From: Armatimonadota bacterium
GTDB taxonomy: Bacteria; Armatimonadota; Fimbriimonadia; Fimbriimonadales; Fimbriimonadaceae
Direction of reading: 5' to 3'
NCBI GenBank assembly: GCA_023428805.1
Contig: JAEYWW010000198.1
Coordinates: 1 to 5,955 of the forward strand
Length of the DNA stretch: 5,955 nt
Part shown: positions 4,847-5,955 of the stretch, in pieces
Layout of the letters: every line of letters begins with the position of its first letter
Numbering within the stretch: the first letter of the stretch is position 1
Made by a program: the position numbers and the translations under genes
Notes under the pieces: generated by a model
What the model saw: the letters and a program-made list of their open reading frames with translations, nothing else
Database searches by the model: none
What the model was told of the DNA's origin: nothing

Positions 4847-5955
4847 ATGCTCGCCGCTCTGATCGCGCTGGCGCCCGCGCCCATCGCGCCCGCGATTGAT
4901 GTCAACTACGAGGAGTTCGCCGGACTCAAGATCACCGTCAACGGCATTCCCATCGTCCAGGGATCATCGTTTCAGTACTACGAGGACAAGTGGACCAGGG
5001 GTATCTACAGCTCGAACTGGCGTTCCAAGGAGGTCTTCAAGTTCGACAATGGCTTGATACGCGTCCGCTACATCGGCGACAACGGCTACGTGCTGGGGAC
5101 GCTGGACTTTCAGAAGACGCCGAGCGGAGTCGAGGCGACCTATGAATACCGCTGGCGCGGCTCAAAACCGGTGCGTCTCGAAAGCTGCCTGGGTTTGATT
5201 TGGTATCCATGCGTTGAGGAAGGGTTGCTCGGCTACAACGGCGCCAAGGGGCTGCCGCTTTCGCCCCACAAGCCGCCCGCCGATCGTCCGCTCATCGATC
5301 GTCCGCTGGGACCGGACACGAATTCGATGCGCTTCGACGCGCCTTTTGGTCGAATGACCATCCGCGTGCTCGAAGGGCCGCGTGCGACGCTCTTTGACGC
5401 GAGGAATTACAGTCCTGACTGGGCAAAAGGCAAGGAAGTGCTTTGGTTCGGTCACATGGCGCAGTGGATTCAGCCGGATGAAACGCTCCGCTACAAAGTT
5501 GAGTGGGTGATCGAGCCGACTCCGCATCCGACCTCTGCGCCCAAGTCTGTTGAGCCGACATTCGAGGCATTGCCGGATGCTCTCGGGCCGTCCGGTTCGC
5601 CGCTCCCCATCATTCCGAAGCCCAAGGAAGAGCAGTTGAATGCGGGCAGAACAGAGGTGGGCGGCTTCGAGTACGAGGCGAACGACGTGCTCCGTCCCAT
5701 CGCTGATCAGTTTGAATCGAGCCTCTGGCGCCGATGGCGCAGACCTTCCAGCGGTTCAACTGTCAAGGTGAGGGCGAGAGTGGAGGCGAGTGCCTTGCCT
5801 CCGCAGGGCTACCAACTCTCTTCCAAGCCCGACGGAATCACAATCACCGCTCCGAGTGAGGCCGGAGTCAGAAATGGCTTCCAAACCTTGCTTTGGTTGG
5901 TCCGCGCTGAAAATGGACGCCTGGTCATCCCGCACGGCTCGGTGAAGGATTGGCC
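4847..5955 (+). CDS. Exported GH20-like beta-N-acetylhexosaminidase, N-terminal part (cut by window edge)
   Basis: The frame opens at ATG 4847, just after an in-frame TAG at 4835, and stays open for 369 codons to the edge. Residues 1-16 (MLAALIALAPAPIAPA) are hydrophobic and Ala/Pro-rich, probably a signal peptide, although the usual N-terminal Lys or Arg is missing. Residues ~18-222 form a beta-rich domain I do not recognise (GLKITVNGIPIVQGSSFQYY near its start, WFGHMAQWIQPDETLRYKVEW near its end). Residues ~223-263 are a proline-rich linker. Residues ~274-369 match the alpha/beta domain that precedes the catalytic barrel in GH20 enzymes: LPPQGYQL, GITITAPSEAGVRNGFQTL, then a strand leading to IPHGSVKDWP. 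In that family the 'I.DWP' motif leads into the barrel, expected just beyond the window. GH84 or alpha-glucuronidase enzymes carry a similar domain, so the exact activity is open. The ribosome binding site is weak (AGGCGG). Confidence 0.75.
   Translation, partial: MLAALIALAPAPIAPAIDVNYEEFAGLKITVNGIPIVQGSSFQYYEDKWTRGIYSSNWRSKEVFKFDNGLIRVRYIGDNGYVLGTLDFQKTPSGVEATYEYRWRGSKPVRLESCLGLIWYPCVEEGLLGYNGAKGLPLSPHKPPADRPLIDRPLGPDTNSMRFDAPFGRMTIRVLEGPRATLFDARNYSPDWAKGKEVLWFGHMAQWIQPDETLRYKVEWVIEPTPHPTSAPKSVEPTFEALPDALGPSGSPLPIIPKPKEEQLNAGRTEVGGFEYEANDVLRPIADQFESSLWRRWRRPSSGSTVKVRARVEASALPPQGYQLSSKPDGITITAPSEAGVRNGFQTLLWLVRAENGRLVIPHGSVKDW

Noticed and set aside
5162..5700. Minus-strand open frames opposite the GH20-like gene
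   Set aside because: The plus-strand frame is open for 369 codons, has a start after an in-frame stop, and matches a known domain. The reverse frames look like shadows.
1..5955. CRISPR array, tRNA, transposase, integrase or attachment site
   Set aside because: I saw no regularly spaced repeats, cloverleaf-like sequences, terminal inverted repeats or recombinase motifs on either strand.

Overview
This 5,955-base window is a dense stretch of bacterial chromosome with short intergenic gaps and several overlapping genes. I see no mobile element, tRNA, rRNA or CRISPR array. The sequence is moderately GC-rich, and its genes favour G or C at third codon positions. The exported and lipid-anchored proteins, a partial glycoside hydrolase family 20-like protein and an L,D-transpeptidase point to a free-living, peptidoglycan-containing bacterium. 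A planctomycete (Phycisphaerae-like) or another environmental lineage is possible, but there is no phylogenetic marker and this is a weak guess.

Layout, left to right. Positions 1-375 (+) are the 3' end of a DUF4230 protein. After a 44-base gap filled by an imperfect hairpin comes an exported L,D-transpeptidase (420-1166, +) with a complete SHGCIRM active site. The next gap (1167-1310) may encode a small, strongly cationic, repeat-containing amphipathic protein on the minus strand (1143-1307). It is followed by a proline-rich lipoprotein (1311-1814, +). Convergent to it, with a 19-base overlap, is a minus-strand two-gene operon: a GNAT acetyltransferase (3249-2641) followed by a nitrilase-superfamily amidohydrolase (2653-1796). 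These two overlap and look like the two halves of a protein that is one polypeptide elsewhere (the YhcX type). Divergent from that operon is a WD40-like beta-propeller gene (3322-4215, +). Its stop codon sits inside a strong Shine-Dalgarno sequence that leads into a reading frame (4223-4366) that appears broken. The better coding signal moves to another frame and continues to 4791 as an unrecognised protein. The window ends inside a large exported protein (4847 to beyond 5955) whose last ~95 visible residues look like the N-terminal non-catalytic domain of GH20 beta-N-acetylhexosaminidases.

Functionally there are two loose themes. The first is cell-envelope work: transpeptidase, lipoprotein and probable hexosaminidase, though the order of genes does not prove a shared pathway. 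The second is the GNAT/nitrilase pair, which very likely acts as one unit on an unknown amine or amide substrate. The most notable points are the split GNAT-nitrilase pair, the candidate small cationic protein, the hairpin covering the transpeptidase ribosome binding site, and the frame switch at 4223-4363. I found no convincing evidence of a wholly new multi-gene system.
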